From positions 1 to 47,397 of the forward strand of contig JAFLCP010000052.1 of the NCBI GenBank assembly GCA_017303505.1: DNA of 47,397 nt, in the 5' to 3' direction. The translations under genes and the position numbers were made by a program. The stretch comes from Planctomycetota bacterium (GTDB taxonomy: Bacteria; Planctomycetota; Planctomycetia; Pirellulales; Pirellulaceae). Below are positions 34,914 through 43,301 of the stretch, piece by piece (the stretch's first letter is position 1; every line of letters begins with the position of its first letter). The notes beneath the pieces are model-generated. The model saw only the letters and a list, made by a program, of their open reading frames with translations, was not told the origin of the DNA and made no database searches.

Positions 34914-35014
34914 CTTACGTGGTACTCGGCGGGACAAATCGAACAAATAATGTGGATAAAATGTAGCGATCAGGCCGATTTTAAGGGCATCTCTTTAGGT
35001 AAACGGAGTGGAAA

Positions 35015-35063
35015 CTGCCACTTTGGCAGCGAACCTGCCCCAAAAGGGTACCTTTCCCTTTTT
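35015..35063 (+). promoter_or_regulatory. Two stacked hairpins in the porin leader
   Basis: CTGCCA-CTT-TGGCAG (35015-35029) is followed by AAAAGGG (35042-35048), a 7-base loop and CCCTTTTT (35056-35063). The second stem ends in a T-run, which resembles an intrinsic terminator or attenuator. It lies about 25 bases upstream of the porin ATG. Confidence 0.45.
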
Positions 35064-35088
35064 CCTTCAGCCGCTAGCGCCATTAACC

Positions 35089-36531
35089 ATGTTCCACCGT
35101 CACATCATTGCGAAACTTGCATTCATGATGCTGACGCTCTGCAGTCCCGCGTTTGCTTTTCAAAATTCCAGTGAGCTGGATTTGGTGACAACGGCCGAGC
35201 AACCGACTGTGCTCGCTCTGCCGGTCGACGAGCCACAAGTGGATGCGGAGGCATTTCGAAAGTTAGAGGAACGCTTGGCTGAATTAGAAAACAAGCTTGC
35301 CAAGCCGAAGGATGAAAAGGAGGCCGATTCCGCGAAAGGTGCAAGCGGCGAGAAAAAAGAGACTTCTAAAGAATCGACAGCCAAATGGAATGTGAAACTG
35401 GGAGGTCACGTCCAGCTTGATTTAGTTCAGTGGGCCGACTCCGCTCCTAGTATCCCCGACGCACAAAACTATTTTGAGTTTCGGCGTTTGCGTTTGGTAG
35501 CGGAAGGGACCGGGTATGAAGTTCTCGACTTTAGACTTCAGATGACCTTGGAACCAGAAACTATTGGTGAGACTCAACCTTTGGGTTTGGTCATGTCCCC
35601 TGACGTCAAGGATGCCTATCTTTCGGTCAATGAAATCCCTTCACTGGGTCGCTTTCGTATCGGCAATTTTTTCGTTCCATTCAGTTTGGAACAGGTAACT
35701 AACGACACGAACAACGCCTTTATGGAACGTTCTATTCCAACCCAAGGCGTTTTTTCACCGGACCGGGAAGTGGGGATGGCTTTTTACAACACCACCGAAG
35801 ACAAAGATGCGACGATTTCGTATGGCATCTTTCTCGACAGCATCAGTGAAGGCCTAAAAGAGAAGATCGATGATAATCAGGGAATGCGGTTGTCTGCCCG
35901 AGCTACTTGGCTTCCATTCTATGACGAAGCATCCAAGGGGCGTTATCTGTGGCATACAGGTGTGGGAATTTTATACACCGATGATCAAGATGGTCGAGTT
36001 CGCTTCCGTTCTCGTCCGCAGATCCACGAAGGTCCCCGAATCATCGATAGCGGCATCGTCTTGGCAGATGAATACACAACGGGCAACATCGAGTCGGCTA
36101 TCGTATACGGCCCACTTTCGATTCAAAGCGAAGCATTCGTGAGCAGCGTAGATCAAAGAAGAGGCGATCGAGCTGAGATCGGTGGAGCCTATGTCTACCT
36201 GAGCTATTTTTTAACGGGAGAAAATCGCATATACGAGAGATTTGGCCAACATGGAGCCCAGTTTGGGCGCAACACCCCAAATCAAAATCTATTCCTGAAG
36301 CCAGGCTGCTTTGGCACAGGTGCCTGGGAATTCAAAACCCGCTGGTCTTATCTCGATCTCAACAATCTCGATGGCGGCCAATACAACGACTTGACCGTCG
36401 GCTTTAACTGGTACTGGACCGATCGCACTCGAGTCATGTTTGACTGGATCCATCCCATAACCACACAAGATTCCGTTTATGGAGCGACCACTTCCGACAT
36501 TATTGCGATGCGATTCGACTGGAATTGGTAA
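35089..36531 (+). CDS. Outer-membrane porin, phosphate-selective O/P type
   Basis: ATG 35089 gives a classical signal peptide (IAKLAFMMLTLCSPAFA) and 480 aa. A coiled-coil segment (about 45-95, FRKLEERLAELENKLAKPKD) is followed by a beta-barrel with WNVKLGGHVQLDLVQWAD, YFEFRRLRLVAEGTGYEVLDFRLQ and RIGNFFVPFSLEQVTND, typical of the OprP/OprO family. The chain ends RFDWNW, with the aromatic terminal residue expected for outer membrane barrels. Such porins let phosphate or related anions pass, although planctomycete members have been linked to many substrates. The gene is divergent from the CPA2 antiporter and has a structured leader. Confidence 0.88.
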   Translation: MFHRHIIAKLAFMMLTLCSPAFAFQNSSELDLVTTAEQPTVLALPVDEPQVDAEAFRKLEERLAELENKLAKPKDEKEADSAKGASGEKKETSKESTAKWNVKLGGHVQLDLVQWADSAPSIPDAQNYFEFRRLRLVAEGTGYEVLDFRLQMTLEPETIGETQPLGLVMSPDVKDAYLSVNEIPSLGRFRIGNFFVPFSLEQVTNDTNNAFMERSIPTQGVFSPDREVGMAFYNTTEDKDATISYGIFLDSISEGLKEKIDDNQGMRLSARATWLPFYDEASKGRYLWHTGVGILYTDDQDGRVRFRSRPQIHEGPRIIDSGIVLADEYTTGNIESAIVYGPLSIQSEAFVSSVDQRRGDRAEIGGAYVYLSYFLTGENRIYERFGQHGAQFGRNTPNQNLFLKPGCFGTGAWEFKTRWSYLDLNNLDGGQYNDLTVGFNWYWTDRTRVMFDWIHPITTQDSVYGATTSDIIAMRFDWNW

Positions 36532-36544
36532 CAGCCATCAAACC

Positions 36545-36949
36545 CTAAAGAGATCGTTCACGTCTCATCTTCAGTGAGCGGCTCATGTTCGAGTTAACCG
36601 GAATAAAACTCGATTCATTGAGTGGCAGATCAACTTTCACTGTAACGAATTCTGTCTCGTCGGTTATGTTCTGCGGATCTACGGAAACTCTGGCGTTACT
36701 AATTCCTAGAGTAGACAAAATGCCCTTTGCCTGAGACTCAATCTCCTTAGCGGTAGCGCCAGGCACAATGCTCTTGCGAGTTGCTTCATAAACCGCATTA
36801 TCGAGCGTGTGCCGCATCATCGATAAACGACAGAACTCCGCAGCAGCCAGAAAGGTTGCAAAGATGATGCTCGATACGAAGGCGAACTCTACCGTGGTCG
36901 CGCCCCATCGTTGCAATCTTCGTTTTGTTTGTTGCCGAATTCGTCTCAT
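36545..36949 (-). CDS. TadE-like minor pilin protein
   Basis: The 134-aa protein has a basic N-terminus (RRIRQQTKRRLQRW) followed by GATTVEFAFVSSIIFATFLAAAEFCRLS, the TadE-type hydrophobic segment with Glu in the fifth position. A short periplasmic region follows. In Tad systems, TadE is a pseudopilin processed by the TadV-type peptidase and needed for pilus assembly. No TadV, TadA ATPase or TadB/C platform gene is in the window. It is the last of three clustered genes; the start at 36949 has only weak upstream purines. Confidence 0.85.
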   Translation of the reverse strand: MRRIRQQTKRRLQRWGATTVEFAFVSSIIFATFLAAAEFCRLSMMRHTLDNAVYEATRKSIVPGATAKEIESQAKGILSTLGISNARVSVDPQNITDETEFVTVKVDLPLNESSFIPVNSNMSRSLKMRRERSL

Positions 36950-37001
36950 GATTTACACAACTCGTTTAGAGATCAGTCTTGCATGCTAAATCGAAACAGT
37001 A

Positions 37002-38084
37002 TTACTCAGTCAACATCGTGCTGAGTGTTAAAGCGATATCGCGAAACGCGGCCTTCAATTGAGCGCCGTTGTTAGCGTGTAGGTGTCGCCCTCGCCCTAC
37101 AGAAGCAATTGCCGCCATTCTGGATGTATCCGCACCTGCTCCGAACGTAATCGTGTGAATGGTGACTCCGTCAGCAGCGACAGCACGAGCTGGAATAATG
37201 GGTTCGCGGCCCGTGTTGTGTTGACCGTCGGTCATTACAACCATGGTACGCTCCACAAACAACTTCGAACGTCCGGTTTGAATGATCTGATAACCGGCAT
37301 CTATACCAGCGGAGATACTAGTCGCCCCGTTGACCGGTAGCCCCTTGGCTTTGCCAGGAATCAGACCTAAATCTAACGTGTAGCCTTGATCAACCGATGC
37401 GGAGGACGAATAACTCGCCAGCCCCATGAACTCTTTGGTGGGTGTTTCTTGAACTGTGGCCACGAAAATCGCCAGCGCATCACATAGGTCTTTGTATTTC
37501 TGGCCTTGCATCGAGCCGGAGCGGTCGATCACCAACACGATATCGCGTTCCAGGTACGTCGAAATCGCTTCTTGGTGCGTTTCGAAGACTTTCACTCCAT
37601 GCAAATTCCCAAAGAACAAGTCTACTCCGCCCGAAGCGCTGTTGGATCCAAGATCGGCGATAACACGCACACCATTGAAGGGAGTCTTGCCTGGTGTAAA
37701 CGTAAACTTGCCGTTTTGATTGCGGCTTGAATTCCCAAAAATGAAGTTGTTGTTATTGAGAACAAGAGGTTTACCAGCGATTGAGTTCAGCCCAGCCACC
37801 TGGATCCCGGAAGTGCGGGCCGCATTAATGTCTTGGGTTTGGGACAATGTCACCGAAGCGGCTTTGGCTGCAGCATCCGTTGCGGCTCGTAACTCGGTGC
37901 GAGCCATGTGCAAGTAGGCCATGTCGATGCTAATGGCGACCATCGCTACAAAGGCGATCATCAAGGCGGCCACCAACATGGTTACCGTACCCTTTCGATT
38001 TCGTCGCGCCGATCTCCGGCCCGTTTCCCTATTTCGATAAGTGCAGGGTTCGGTGATTCGTTCTTTGGATTGCAAGCTCATCAT
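37002..38084 (-). CDS. TadG-like protein with von Willebrand A domain
   Basis: ATG 38084 is preferred because GGTGA lies five bases upstream; a TTG at 38096 would extend it. The 360-aa protein has a basic N-terminus, then a hydrophobic segment (VTMLVAALMIAFVAMVAISIDMAYL) and the ATDAAAKAAS motif typical of TadG. A vWA domain follows, with the MIDAS motif DRSGS and later VVMTDG and TFGAGAD. vWA domains bind ligands through a metal ion, so this is a candidate adhesive or tip-like component. It is flanked on both sides by TadE-like genes in one direction. Confidence 0.88.
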   Translation of the reverse strand: MMSLQSKERITEPCTYRNRETGRRSARRNRKGTVTMLVAALMIAFVAMVAISIDMAYLHMARTELRAATDAAAKAASVTLSQTQDINAARTSGIQVAGLNSIAGKPLVLNNNNFIFGNSSRNQNGKFTFTPGKTPFNGVRVIADLGSNSASGGVDLFFGNLHGVKVFETHQEAISTYLERDIVLVIDRSGSMQGQKYKDLCDALAIFVATVQETPTKEFMGLASYSSSASVDQGYTLDLGLIPGKAKGLPVNGATSISAGIDAGYQIIQTGRSKLFVERTMVVMTDGQHNTGREPIIPARAVAADGVTIHTITFGAGADTSRMAAIASVGRGRHLHANNGAQLKAAFRDIALTLSTMLTE

Positions 38085-38140
38085 GATGTTCACCAATTGT
38101 TTACAAGATCAAAACCTTGCGGCTCTCAGGATCCCGCGAC

Positions 38141-38641
38141 TTATTCTTTAACCATTACGACTGTACTGCTAACATCGCCAGCGACCGTAAAATCATTGTT
38201 CAAGATACTATTTGCCTTCCCACTTGCACTTACTGTGACTCGAATCATTTGACCTCGGGGAGCATTGCCAACATCCGCTGGAGTAAACGTGATCGTCGCC
38301 GATCTAACATTGCGAGCCTTAAGTATTTCCTCGCCCGATGCCCGAGCAATTGCAGTGGTTGTCGACGATTGGATCGCAGTACGACACGCTTCATAGGCAG
38401 CAGTCGAGAGCGATTGTTTCAAGAAGATTTTGTTGGTTACTTCCACACTTCCCAGCACGACCAATAAAATGACGGGCAAACAGAAGGCAGCTTCCACACA
38501 AGCCACACCGCTTCGCGTTTTTTGGCTACGCCGCACGTGACGTGTGCACGCAGTTCGAGAACTAGAACTTGTCTTGGTCATTCGTGTAGTCATTGGATGA
38601 ATCGGAAAAGCTGGAGAAAAGGGCATCCGTATAGAATGCAC
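38141..38641 (-). CDS. TadE-like minor pilin protein
   Basis: The start is uncertain: GTG 38641 has AGGG six bases upstream, while ATG 38593 would give a shorter, more usual N-terminus. The core is RSGVACVEAAFCLPVILLVVLGSVEV, a TadE-type segment with Glu in the fifth position, followed by a small periplasmic domain (ITFTPADVGNAPRGQMIRVTV). It is the first gene of the three-gene pilin-like cluster; 56 bases separate it from the vWA gene. A paralogue of the TadE-like gene at 36545-36949. Confidence 0.82.
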   Translation of the reverse strand: MHSIRMPFSPAFPIHPMTTRMTKTSSSSRTACTRHVRRSQKTRSGVACVEAAFCLPVILLVVLGSVEVTNKIFLKQSLSTAAYEACRTAIQSSTTTAIARASGEEILKARNVRSATITFTPADVGNAPRGQMIRVTVSASGKANSILNNDFTVAGDVSSTVVMVKE

Positions 38642-38741
38642 TGAAACCCTATCTCAGGTTCGTAAGGGAAGTTGACTGAAACCTCACATGCTCGCCCTTT
38701 TTTCTTCGCACATAGTTCAAATTTACCCTCACACTCCGCCT

Positions 38742-38762
38742 AGACGTCATAATCGGACGTCT
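38742..38762. promoter_or_regulatory. Inverted repeat AGACGTC-N7-GACGTCT
   Basis: Both arms are perfect 7-bp complements, and each contains a GACGTC palindrome of its own. The spacing (arm centres 14 bases apart) is too short for two helical turns but fits a dimer site. It may serve either divergent gene. Confidence 0.4.
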
Positions 38763-38790
38763 TGATCGACGAGGTTCGCGACTGGGCATC

Positions 38791-38816
38791 TAGCCTGCGG
38801 CACACGGGCTAAACGA
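38791..38816 (+). repeat. Interspersed intergenic repeat, copy 3
   Basis: TAGCCTGCGGCACACGGG then CTAAACGA. It is shorter than copies 1 and 2 and lacks the middle segment, but both ends match. Confidence 0.6.
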
Positions 38817-38952
38817 CCTAACCGTCCAGCTGTCGTGCATCTTGGCCTATGACCCAACCCCATTGGTGGCATTTGTGCACCGATTGCTCAACCGCTAAAT
38901 CACTTCTACGATTACACTAGTGCGATTCATGGCGGAAAGGACGAGGAGCATC

Positions 38953-39636
38953 ATGTCAGAACTAGTCGTTGAACATGTGACTAAACGGTACACGACACCC
39001 GCAGAGGACTTGGTCGTTCTCGAAGATGCATCGCTCCAACTTAAGCAAGGTGAAAATGCGGCCATCATTGGTCCCAGTGGCAGCGGCAAATCAACCTTGC
39101 TGCACATCTTAGGCGCACTTGATTCCCCAACTTCTGGGACAGTGAAGCTCGGAGGTGTCTCACCTTTTGGACTTTCGCCCAATGATCTTGCCGATTTCCG
39201 AAATCAGAAAATCGGTTTTATCTTTCAGGACCATCATTTACTTCCGCAACTCACCGTCCTCGAAAACGTGCTGATTCCCGTATTGGCTCATGGTCGCCCT
39301 AAACCAGACATGGTCGAGCGTGCTCGCGAATTGATTGCCAAAGTTGGACTACAACATCGCGAGTCCCATTTGCCCAGCGAGCTATCGGGGGGCGAGAGAG
39401 GACGTGCCGCTGTAGCTCGAGCGTTAATTCATCGTCCCTTGCTAGTCTTGGCGGATGAACCAACCGGAAACCTTGACCCAGAAAATGCAACGCGGATCGG
39501 GGAACTGCTGATGGATTTGCCGCGCAGCGAGAACAGCATGTTGGTTGTGGTGACTCATAGTCAAACCCTTGCCAGCCTAGCACAGCATTGTTTTCGAATT
39601 GAAAAAGGACGCTTGATAAGTGGTACATGGAAGTAA
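38953..39636 (+). CDS. ABC transporter ATPase, LolD type
   Basis: ATG 38953 follows GAGGAG and is preferred over ATG 38920. The 227-aa protein has Walker [10 protein letters not shown] from residue 40, Q-loop FIFQDHHLLPQLTVLENV, the slightly altered signature LSGGERGRAAVARA, Walker B LLVLADEPTGNLD and H-loop VVVTHS. It forms a pair with the FtsX-type permease that starts five bases after its stop. Probably a LolD-like ATPase for an exporter or lipoprotein-release complex. No adaptor gene follows, unlike the set at 29186-33542. Confidence 0.92.
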   Translation: MSELVVEHVTKRYTTPAEDLVVLEDASLQLKQGENAAIIGPSGSGKSTLLHILGALDSPTSGTVKLGGVSPFGLSPNDLADFRNQKIGFIFQDHHLLPQLTVLENVLIPVLAHGRPKPDMVERARELIAKVGLQHRESHLPSELSGGERGRAAVARALIHRPLLVLADEPTGNLDPENATRIGELLMDLPRSENSMLVVVTHSQTLASLAQHCFRIEKGRLISGTWK

Positions 39637-39641
39637 CTTCG

Positions 39642-42600
39642 ATGACTCAAAAATCTCCAGCAATCCGCTTTGGACTTTTCGAACTACAACGCAAGTCGTT
39701 TCGTTTTAACTTCCTCCCGAACCTTGCAGTTATCGCAAGCATCGCAGTGGCCACGGCCGTTATCGTCGGGGCTTTACTTGTCGGTGATAGTGTTCGTGGC
39801 AGCTTAAGATATCAAGCGCTTGATCGATTGGGCAAAATCGATGGCTTGATGCTGACTCGTGGCTTCGTGTCTTCGGATTCGATCTCCTCTTGGGAAAAAA
39901 CGATTCATGAAAAGAACACACAAACCTCTTTGCATCCGTTTCTGTTATTCCCGAGCTCTACCATCGAATTCTCGGTGGATTCAGCCGTTCGTCGCAGCAG
40001 TAACATCATTGCCCTAGGAGCTCAACCCGAATTTTGGGAGTTAAGCTCCACCTCGCCCAAAACGATGCCTGGCCCAGATGAAGTTGTTGTGAATGACGAA
40101 TTGGCGCGCGAACTCAATTTGTCCATCGGCGACGAAATCACTTTACGTATCCCAACAGAGCAAGCCGTTCCAGCCGATAGTCCCCTCGGTCACCGTGAAG
40201 GGCAAACCATTGGATTACCCCGTTTGAAAATCGTTGACATCATTCCTGCTAAGGGACTGGGGCGATTTGATCTGCGCAACAACCAACGCATACCACGCAA
40301 TGCTTTTCTGAATCTTGCCTATTTACAGCAGAAGATCGATCGAGCCAACAAAGTCAATGCCATCGCCGTTTCTTTGCCGCGCTCTGATAACTCCGCAACC
40401 GTCATTGCCGATACGCAAACTTTTGCACAATTCGTTGCCGACTTTCAACCAACGCTTCAAGACATGCGACTGAAGTTGGTCGAACCGACAATTGCAGACC
40501 CCGACGGTAAAGCCTTGCATCGTTATTACAGTCTGACGAGTGATGAAATGATTCTCGAGCCGTCAGTGCAAAGATTGCTGATGGACGCACTCCCTCGAGG
40601 CACTGCCCAGCCAGTGTTTACGTATCTCGCTAATGCGATCACTAAAAACGGCGACGCGAAAGAAGTAACCTATTCAACCATCACGGGTATCGACTCAAGT
40701 AAGTCCTTCCCTCTAACTCGTGAATCAGGACTCGGTGATAACTTGATGTTGAAAAACGATCAAGTCATCATCAATTCCTGGCTAGCAGAACGATTGAATG
40801 CTCAAGCGGGCGATCGCTTGAAACTCTGGTATTATCTGCCCGAAACCGTTCATGGAAAAGAAGTTGAAACCTCTTTTGAAGTCGATGTCGTCGGTGTTGC
40901 ACCAATTACGGAGCCCACCTCACCTTTTCGACGCAATCGGCCTGCCAAGTTTGAGCAAGCCCCAACACTCTTTAATGACCCGGCATTAACTCCTGAGGTT
41001 CCAGGTATCACCGATCAAGACTCGATCAATGATTGGGAAACGCCCTTCCCGCTAACACGAACTGTTCCTGCCGAGGATGATCGATATTGGAACAATCATC
41101 GCTTAACACCTAAGCTCTTTATGAGTTACGAAGCGGCTCGCGATCGATTTGGAAGCCGTTTTGGTCAAGCCACTTCGCTGCGGATTGACTCAAGCGTGGC
41201 CACAAGTTCCGAGGAACTCGAAGCCAAAATTCAACAGATCTTGCAACCACATCTGGCAGAACTATCATTCCAACTCAATCCGATCAAGGCTGAAGCGATA
41301 CAAGCCTCATCAGGCACAACTCCTTTCGATGGCTTGTTCCTTGGTTTGAGCATGTTGGTTATCGGCTCTGCCTTGATGCTTATTGCGTTACTGTTTCGCT
41401 TGAGTATTGATCAACGCTCTGAGCAATGGGGTTTGTACGTTGCCACAGGCTGGACTTGGCGGGCTTTGCGTAATCTATTGATTACCGAAGGCCTGTCATT
41501 GAGCATCGTCGGAGCTCTGCTGGGAATCCCGTTAGGAATACTCTACGCAAAACTCATCTTAGTGGGATTAAGCGGTTGGTGGATCGGTGCGGTTACGGTT
41601 GCATTTCTTGAATTCTACATCACCACTCGCAGCCTGATCATTGGAGTGGTTGCGGGGGTGTTGGTTTCGTTACTGGCTATTTACTTTTCAATACGCGCCT
41701 TACGAAAGTTACCTGCGATCGAATTATTGCGAGGTAGAACAGAACTGGTCGGTTCGCGGCAAGGCACCCGCTCTGTGTGGCTGAACCGTATATCACTGGC
41801 GATATGGTTATCTGGCTTGGCATTAGCCCTGGCAGGTCTCACTCAGTCTGGCCAAATGCAAGCCGGGTTGTTTGTTGGGGGAGGCATGGTTTTGTTAATG
41901 GGAGCTATGGGACTTGTCTACTGCCGATTGTTGCGTTGGCAACAAGGCAATGTTTCCCGCAAGGCGAAAGGAGATTACTCGCTGCTTTCGCTCGCTGCGC
42001 GCAACATCGGTAGAAATCCTTTGCGAAGTACATTAACGCTTGGCCTACTCGCCGTCACTAGTTTTCTCATCCTTTCCCTAAGCGCCTTCCAAATACGTCC
42101 AACCATGGAGGCGGCGGGAGGCTTCACGTTGATCGGTGAAAGTTCAACGCCGATTTATCAAAACCTGGGGGATCAGACCATACGCCGTGATTATCTTGGG
42201 CCTGCAGCCGACGCGCTCAACGATGCCACGATATTCGCCTTTAAGATGCGGCCTGGCGATGAGGCAAGTTGCAATAATCTTTACCAAGCAAGTGAACCCA
42301 AAATTGTCGGTGTATCTTCACTCTTTGCGGAGTGGGAAAAAACGGCCCCTGCAGAGCGGCGTTTCTCTTTTATGGCCCAATTACCTAAAACCGAAAAAGC
42401 ACCGCAAACCGTATGGGAAGCTGTTCAGGTTCGAGCTAGCGGGACGAAAGACGACCCGCTACCTGTTGTTCTTGACCTCAACACAGCCATGTGGAGTCTA
42501 CACCTCAAAGCCCAAATCAATGAAGTATTCTCGTTCGAATTCCATGACCAAAAAGTACATTTCAAGACGGTGGGCTTACTCAACAACAGTTTATTGCAAG

Positions 42601-43202
42601 GCGTGCTGTTGATCGGAGAAGAAAATTTTCAACAATCCTTCCCCGATTTGAGCGGCTTTCAATTCTTCTTAGCTTCTGAAGCGTCTCGCCAAAACGCAAC
42701 AACGCCCTCCACCCTCACTCGACAGCAACTAGTTACTACACTTGAAAAAGGCTGGGGCGACGAAGGTTTAGACTTGATGGATTCAGAAAAAGTTCTTGAG
42801 CAACTTCTGGCCGTCCAAAATACATATCTGAAAGCGTTTCAATCCCTCGGGGCTTTGGGATTACTTTTGGGAACGCTGGGTTTAGCCATTGTTCAGATTC
42901 GAAGCGTCCTAGAACGGCGAAGTGAACTTGCGACGCTTCGCGCGATCGGATTCCGTTCCACGAGAATAGGGCTTCTGATACTACTGGAAAACTGTCTACT
43001 ACTCCTCGGCGGTATTATGGTGGGCGGCATCACAGCGGTCGTGTGTGTAGCCGCTCCATTGCTGCAAAATGCGCAGTTTACTGAATTAATGCAACCTTTA
43101 GCGTGGGTGGGGGTAGTTATTATCGTAGGGCTCGTGGCTGGAGCATTTGCGGTCCGAACCGCGGCTAGACAGCCTTTGCTATCTGCTTTGCGTCAACGTT
43201 AG
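39642..43202 (+). CDS. Very large FtsX-type ABC permease
   Basis: ATG 39642 has GGAAG eight bases upstream; ATG 39627, overlapping the ATPase stop, is the other choice. The 1186-aa protein has an N-terminal membrane helix (LAVIASIAVATAVIVGALLVGDSV), two long periplasmic regions and two FtsX cores: FDGLFLGLSMLVIGSALMLI followed by LSIDQRSEQWGLYVATGW, and near the C-terminus LGALGLLLGTLGLAIVQIRS followed by LERRSELATLRAIGF. Between them is another helix-rich part (SLAARNIGRNPLRSTLTLGL). It is much larger than LolE, which suggests a distinct export or surface-remodelling job. The substrate is unknown. Confidence 0.9.
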   Translation: MTQKSPAIRFGLFELQRKSFRFNFLPNLAVIASIAVATAVIVGALLVGDSVRGSLRYQALDRLGKIDGLMLTRGFVSSDSISSWEKTIHEKNTQTSLHPFLLFPSSTIEFSVDSAVRRSSNIIALGAQPEFWELSSTSPKTMPGPDEVVVNDELARELNLSIGDEITLRIPTEQAVPADSPLGHREGQTIGLPRLKIVDIIPAKGLGRFDLRNNQRIPRNAFLNLAYLQQKIDRANKVNAIAVSLPRSDNSATVIADTQTFAQFVADFQPTLQDMRLKLVEPTIADPDGKALHRYYSLTSDEMILEPSVQRLLMDALPRGTAQPVFTYLANAITKNGDAKEVTYSTITGIDSSKSFPLTRESGLGDNLMLKNDQVIINSWLAERLNAQAGDRLKLWYYLPETVHGKEVETSFEVDVVGVAPITEPTSPFRRNRPAKFEQAPTLFNDPALTPEVPGITDQDSINDWETPFPLTRTVPAEDDRYWNNHRLTPKLFMSYEAARDRFGSRFGQATSLRIDSSVATSSEELEAKIQQILQPHLAELSFQLNPIKAEAIQASSGTTPFDGLFLGLSMLVIGSALMLIALLFRLSIDQRSEQWGLYVATGWTWRALRNLLITEGLSLSIVGALLGIPLGILYAKLILVGLSGWWIGAVTVAFLEFYITTRSLIIGVVAGVLVSLLAIYFSIRALRKLPAIELLRGRTELVGSRQGTRSVWLNRISLAIWLSGLALALAGLTQSGQMQAGLFVGGGMVLLMGAMGLVYCRLLRWQQGNVSRKAKGDYSLLSLAARNIGRNPLRSTLTLGLLAVTSFLILSLSAFQIRPTMEAAGGFTLIGESSTPIYQNLGDQTIRRDYLGPAADALNDATIFAFKMRPGDEASCNNLYQASEPKIVGVSSLFAEWEKTAPAERRFSFMAQLPKTEKAPQTVWEAVQVRASGTKDDPLPVVLDLNTAMWSLHLKAQINEVFSFEFHDQKVHFKTVGLLNNSLLQGVLLIGEENFQQSFPDLSGFQFFLASEASRQNATTPSTLTRQQLVTTLEKGWGDEGLDLMDSEKVLEQLLAVQNTYLKAFQSLGALGLLLGTLGLAIVQIRSVLERRSELATLRAIGFRSTRIGLLILLENCLLLLGGIMVGGITAVVCVAAPLLQNAQFTELMQPLAWVGVVIIVGLVAGAFAVRTAARQPLLSALRQR

Positions 43203-43301
43203 AATAGAGCAGCGGCTTATCCAGAGTATTGCTTTTTTATTCACGATTCGTGCCCTCCTTTTTTGCATACCTTCCTCACTCTCCGAAAGTTCTGGTGTCC
43301 G

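Larger units (their letters stand above)
38642..38952. promoter_or_regulatory. 311-bp divergent intergenic region
   Basis: This separates the tad-like cluster (minus) from the ABC genes (plus). It holds an AGACGTC...GACGTCT inverted repeat (38742-38762) and a copy of the interspersed repeat (38791-38816). No gene is seen on either strand. Confidence 0.6.

Noticed and set aside
43203-43250. Possible terminator with a T-run after the permease
   Set aside because: The GCTTTTTTATT run is not preceded by a stable stem; only a 4-bp AGCA/TGCT pair is possible.
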